NCBI GenBank assembly: GCA_920105625.2
Contig: OV050032.1
Location: 195,935,291 to 195,999,290 of the forward strand
DNA length: 64,000 nt
Reading direction: 5' to 3'
From: Clusia tigrina
Taxonomy: Eukaryota > Arthropoda > Insecta > Diptera > Clusiidae
Positions 59,862 to 64,000 of this stretch are shown here, piece after piece. How positions within the stretch are numbered: the first letter of the stretch is position 1; every line of letters starts with the position of its first letter. The translations under genes and the position numbers were made by a program. The notes below the pieces were generated by a model that ran no database searches, had not been told where the DNA came from, and was given only the letters and a program-made list of their open reading frames with translations.

Positions 59862-60092
59862 CGACGGTGGCGTAACCACACATTTCTCTCAGGCTCTCAT
59901 GCACACCCGCAGGAAATACTTGGGATTTTTCCAGGGCTCTGCCAGTGATGTGAAACCTCTGGAGCCAAAACTTGTCATCACGTTTATCCAGAGGATAGGA
60001 CTCAAAGATGTACTTTGAACCTGTGATGGGGGGGCACAATAGATCGAAAGGTCGCGGTGCTTAAATCCCCTGCACACAATAACAATAACAAA
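59862..60092 (+). pseudogene. 3' end of a non-LTR retrotransposon (CRFCMEE class)
   Basis: HTRRKYLGFFQGSASDVKPL and LEPKLVITFIQRIGLKDVL end in TGA at 60016. The 3' UTR GGCACAATAGATCGAAAGGT runs into AATAACAATAACAA. The Cys motif itself lies beyond the 5' truncation. Confidence 0.75.
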
Positions 60093-61379
60093 AACCACAC
60101 ATTTGCATCTACCGTGTGCACTTGTCCGTCAATAAATTAGAGAGATATAATCTTATTATATATATTATTATTCTGGAAACTAAATGGCAATTGTTTCGTA
60201 AGTTTGGCGTATACCTTGAGACCATGTGGAAGGCCTCGTCTCATGTGGCTTTTGACGACAAGAGTGTGATTTTAGCGGTGAGTGGGTGATTTGATACCCC
60301 GACAAGCTAGAAGCATAGTCTTTGAGGGAGTATATAAGTCAATTAATAGAACAAATGTGAAGAAAACTGGAAAATTGGGAACAGTTTTTGTGGATGCAAT
60401 TTATGAATGCATAAACTAAGTTAATAACGCAGTCTTACAACGCTCATTATTATAACCTTTACCCTTAAAAAGGACAAAGTGGTATCAAAGAGTATATATA
60501 TATAGAGCTCGCATGACGAACGAAGTTATTGTTGCAAAAATGTTGTTCGAGGGGTTTTCTAGGAAACCTCTTTCACACTAATTGCATCTCGCTTCCCCTT
60601 GCCGGTCACCGATCTTTTGTGAAATCGCCCTCACTTTCATTACACAAACTTTTGATTGATTCCATCTCTATGTAAGGATTACTATTCGCGGGATATAAGA
60701 AGTTTGTGCGGTTGATTTAATGTTCAAATTTGAGTGCAAAAATGACCACTTCAGAAGGAAACGTATTTTGTATTTCATCAAGTTTCCTTTCCTCTTTAAA
60801 CGCTTAAGGTAGACTTAAAATGTAGGGTCCCCCTTTCCATGCCCATTTAGATGGCTTATTTTAGGCTTATTTTTCAAAGCTCTTCCCAGTTTGGTATCTG
60901 AGCCTCACGTAATCGACAACATATAATTGAGAATGTTCTGTAAAATATTAACGAAATTCAATGTTCTGTGCGTCCTACAAACTACGAGAAAGTCTACATT
61001 GAATTTCATTGAATCTTAATAGGAAGCTATCTATTTCATTGGGTCGGTCCATCGACGTCAAACAATAGAGAAACATTTGGCCTCACAAACATATTTCACA
61101 ATCAATAGATGGTCTCTACATCGTGTGCCGCGACGCTTTGTGGTGGGACTCTCCACATCCCAAAATTTAAGCACAACTTTCAATATTTTTCTTTAACAAA
61201 AAAGAAGTTCAATTGAAAGTCGCTGCTGTCGGATGAGTTCCTATTACATAAACATTCACTGAATTGACCCTGATTTGGCAGATACTACACCACTCAACTG
61301 ACCGCATCAAGTAAATCTTTGTTGTACATAAATGTTGGATAGGCGGGGAGAACATATCTACCAACAACTTAAATGGCCG
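60093..61379. other. Intergenic DNA without recognised genes
   Basis: No coding or element signature recognised. Confidence 0.35.
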
Positions 61380-61546
61380 TGAGTGAACTTAGCCAATGCT
61401 CTTAGCTCAGTGTTCCTTTTTTTGCTTAAATTCAAACCGAAATGGCAGCATAACCAAAGCACACACACACACACACAGAGAGAAATCCACTTAAATGCAA
61501 CCACGATAACAAAAAAAAGCAAACAAATGTGCTATTCGCAAGTTTC

Positions 61547-61591
<45 letters not shown>

Positions 61592-63200
61592 ACAAACGCC
61601 CAGAAATAAACACACACGTACACGTGAGGCGGCAAGTTAAAATGTGTAAGAAAAATGTATGACGCTAACATGGCGACGTCACAACACAGCATGATGATGC
61701 ACGGAGCACGGCAAGCGGAACACGGCACACGGCACTGGCACACGGCACCGCTGTGCGCCGTTCTCGTATATTGTGGGCGGCCATGCTGCCTTCGAACGTA
61801 CGCCTTTTACATCCGCTAAGTACAACACAACATCCGCCAACGATGACTGACTTCCGCCGGCATTGACGTTCGCAATGGCGACGACGGTGTGCACAGCAAT
61901 TGTTACCCAACAACAACACTGCCGTGGCAGCATGAGGCACACCATGAAACGTATACGTCAACCCGGCTGGTTGGGAGAAGCCAGCAAGCACCCAGGGAGG
62001 CAACACTTACTTACTCGTATTTCAGTTTGGCGTGTGCAGCTGCGACTCTGAACACTCTCGACTCACGTCGTTCTGTCTTGCTGCGTCGACCGCCTTCGTG
62101 GGTAACGTGGTGGATACGAATGTGCGCCGCCGTTCCTGTTGCCATTGCCGTTGCCGTTGCCATTGTCGTTGCCGTTACCACCGCCACCGTTGTATTCGCT
62201 GTTGTGGGTACTCGTCGTGTAGCGAATTTTTAGGTACAATATTTTAAAAAGTGGTACAACTGGCGTCTACTTACACTTAAATGCACGAACGAGGAGCACA
62301 CACAAGGAGGATGTGCACGAACGAAGGACTACTACACTAGCTACGTTATGTACGACTTCACGACTACTATACTACTACTACTACGGCGGCGACGATGTCT
62401 GTTACAATGCGACGGACGAGGCTGACTACGACTACTACACTACCATGAGCAAGCTAAAGTTAGTTAGACGCCAACGAGGCGCACATAAAACAGACACAAT
62501 AAAACACAAACACACACACACACACATCTCTATAAATATGTAAATGTATATGTATATATATGGCGCATCCATTCAATGCATCCTTCTCTAAACGCCCGCT
62601 CGTCCACTCTCGTTCCTAGTGCCTCTGCTTTCAGATTTTGCCGACTAGGGTAGGCGATGAAATTGCGAGTGGGCGAATCCATACCGAACTGTCTGCCTGT
62701 CTGTCAGTCTGTCCTTGGCTTTTTTACTAGTGTAGCGTATTGTGTGAATGTGTGCAGATGTGTGTGTTTGTGTGAGGCGGGCCTACACTACTGATATTTA
62801 GTTTATGTATATGTATCCATATGTTTGTGGTGTTGGTCCGCTGCACTCTGCTCTCGCCTGAGCATGCCAATTGGTAGGGTGTGCGCATTGCATGCCCCCC
62901 TTCCTCAAAAGTACATAGCTATACATATATATATGTATGTATACATATGTTTGTATGAAAATGTGTGCATACATGTAAATAATATTTATAGAAAATTTGT
63001 TTGCAGTCGCGTATGTGTGTGTGTGTGTGTGTGCGCATGTGTGTATGTGTGCAGTAAAGTCAACACTGTGCAAATAGGTTCTGCACTTATTAACGTTTTT
63101 TTTGTTGGGTTGTTTTGCAAAATATTCAAAATTGTTCATATAAAATATATTCTCAAATGTCGTACATATAAATAGAGGTGGTGTATATAAAGTTTGACGA
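61380..63200. other. Low-complexity island with CA/TG microsatellites
   Basis: (CA)n at 61459-61480, 61550-61590 and 62508-62526, (TG)n at 63014-63034, and GCCGTTGCCGTTGCC-type segments at 62130-62200. Long frames are Val-, Ala- or His/Thr-rich artefacts. May be UTR or promoter DNA of an unseen gene. Confidence 0.35.
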
Positions 63201-63699
63201 TGAATGGTCAATGCATATTGAAGCACAGTTTGGGCCGTAGGTGGAAGATGGTCATTCGTCCATGACGGAAGTAGGAAAGGAAGCGTTCTAACAGGGTGTC
63301 AAAGATGTGAAACTTGGACTTAAATATTAAGCATTATAGTCCAAGCATCATAAAGGGGACAGAGGTTTCATAACGAGACATTTTGGTAGACAAGTTGTAA
63401 GTAAGTAAGTTGTAAGGGTGAGCCAAGGAAGTTATGTCTTCTCCCAGCTATCGAGGGTTCTGACACTTGCGATAGAGAGCGAAAATTTCCTTTTCTTTAG
63501 AGCCACCAGAAGACAGCGCCATACAAAAGAATATACTCAACCACTGTTGAGTAGAACTAGGACAGGATTTGTGGTTGAATCCCTCATTTGGCTCAAAAAT
63601 ATAGAGCACAGGATTCTTTTCGTGCTCGATCTATTCTGTTGATATTCAAAAGGTCGATAGCATTTCAACCACCGATCGTACTCTGGAAAGAATCGAATA
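63201..63699. other. Intergenic DNA, possibly eroded retroelement
   Basis: No motif recognised. It lies 5' of an RNase H fragment and could be its decayed upstream sequence. Confidence 0.3.
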
Positions 63700-64000
63700 T
63701 AGATTAATTGTTGTTATTTACTTAAAACCAAGGGAAATGAGAAGGCTGATAGCTTAGCAAGAAAAGCTACGGTCTCTCATTTGAACAGCCCTGAACCCTG
63801 ACTCCTTCTGTGGACTATCATCCAACACCATTGGAGGTCTGCTAAAGAAGAGTTCCGAGGCAAAAAGAAGTCAAACCTGGGACACTCTTCCAAGATTAAG
63901 ACAGTCCAAAGCTCTTCTGGTAGAATTTAATCCTAAAAGAGCCATAGAGTGAAAAATCACGCCTCGGAGTAAATTAACAATCATCACAGGCGTTTTCAGC
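63700..64000 (+). pseudogene. RNase H end and linker of a non-LTR element, cut by window edge
   Basis: GNEKADSLARKATVS is the last RNase H block (Glu and Asp kept). After a frameshift, LPRLRQSKALLVEFNPKRAI and PRSKLTIITGVFS give the linker before the Cys tail. It continues beyond the window. Confidence 0.75.

Noticed and set aside
63418..63642. Plus-strand 74-codon frame near the end of the window
   Set aside because: No motif recognised; it is more likely eroded retroelement DNA upstream of the RNase H fragment.

Overview
The window looks like the genome of a higher fly (brachyceran Diptera), perhaps a tephritid fruit fly. This is an inference from AT-rich intergenic DNA, short 60-90 bp introns with GTAAGT donors, insect-type CAG/CAA polyglutamine tracts, mariner copies, non-LTR retroelements ending in CCTAA repeats, and insect-type tRNA-headed SINEs. 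Species was not determined.

Only two host protein-coding genes can be supported, both on the minus strand in the first 22 kb. The first (5965 to 778) is an eight-exon gene for the OTUD5/DUBA deubiquitinase. Its exon phases close exactly to 2100 nt (699 aa), with OTU catalytic Asp, Cys and His, the conserved helix after the domain, and a C-terminal ubiquitin-interacting motif. The second (22134 to 18186) is a three-exon gene for a glutamine-rich protein with four C2H2 zinc fingers (1902 nt, 633 aa in the model given). Its large intron carries a 12-bp minisatellite. The two genes are separated by about 12 kb of repeats, including a 570-bp inverted-repeat element, an old mariner, opposed non-LTR 3' ends, an LTR carrying a MITE and a SINE, and a TATGCATCC-type satellite.

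From 22 kb to the end no host gene could be recognised. The stretch is a mosaic of mobile elements: two closely related mariners (26.6-27.9 kb plus, 48.3-49.6 kb minus), older Tc1/mariner remains, jockey-like and RNase H-bearing non-LTR fragments in both orientations, LTRs of one gypsy-like family (41.5, 46.0, 55.0 kb), SINE copies, and a hAT-type MITE family with 8-bp target duplications. Satellites include a 2.4-kb ATTC-rich block at 31.2-33.6 kb with a 1002-bp higher-order period and an eightfold 71-bp array at 38.2 kb made from a retroelement 3' end. Three islands of CA/TG repeats and GCTGTTGTTG-type low complexity (34-36.5, 46.8-47.8, 61.4-63.1 kb) could be UTR or promoter DNA of genes lying mostly elsewhere, but no exon could be confirmed there.

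No new enzymatic or defence system was found. The strongest unexpected signals concern mobile-element biology: two mariners at separate sites sharing the same four inactivating lesions (trans-mobilisation), a MITE family whose length differences are explained by an internal 21-bp tandem repeat, a retroelement insertion whose empty site is preserved 7 kb away, and a near-perfect 63-nt palindrome made of opposed retroelement 3' ends.
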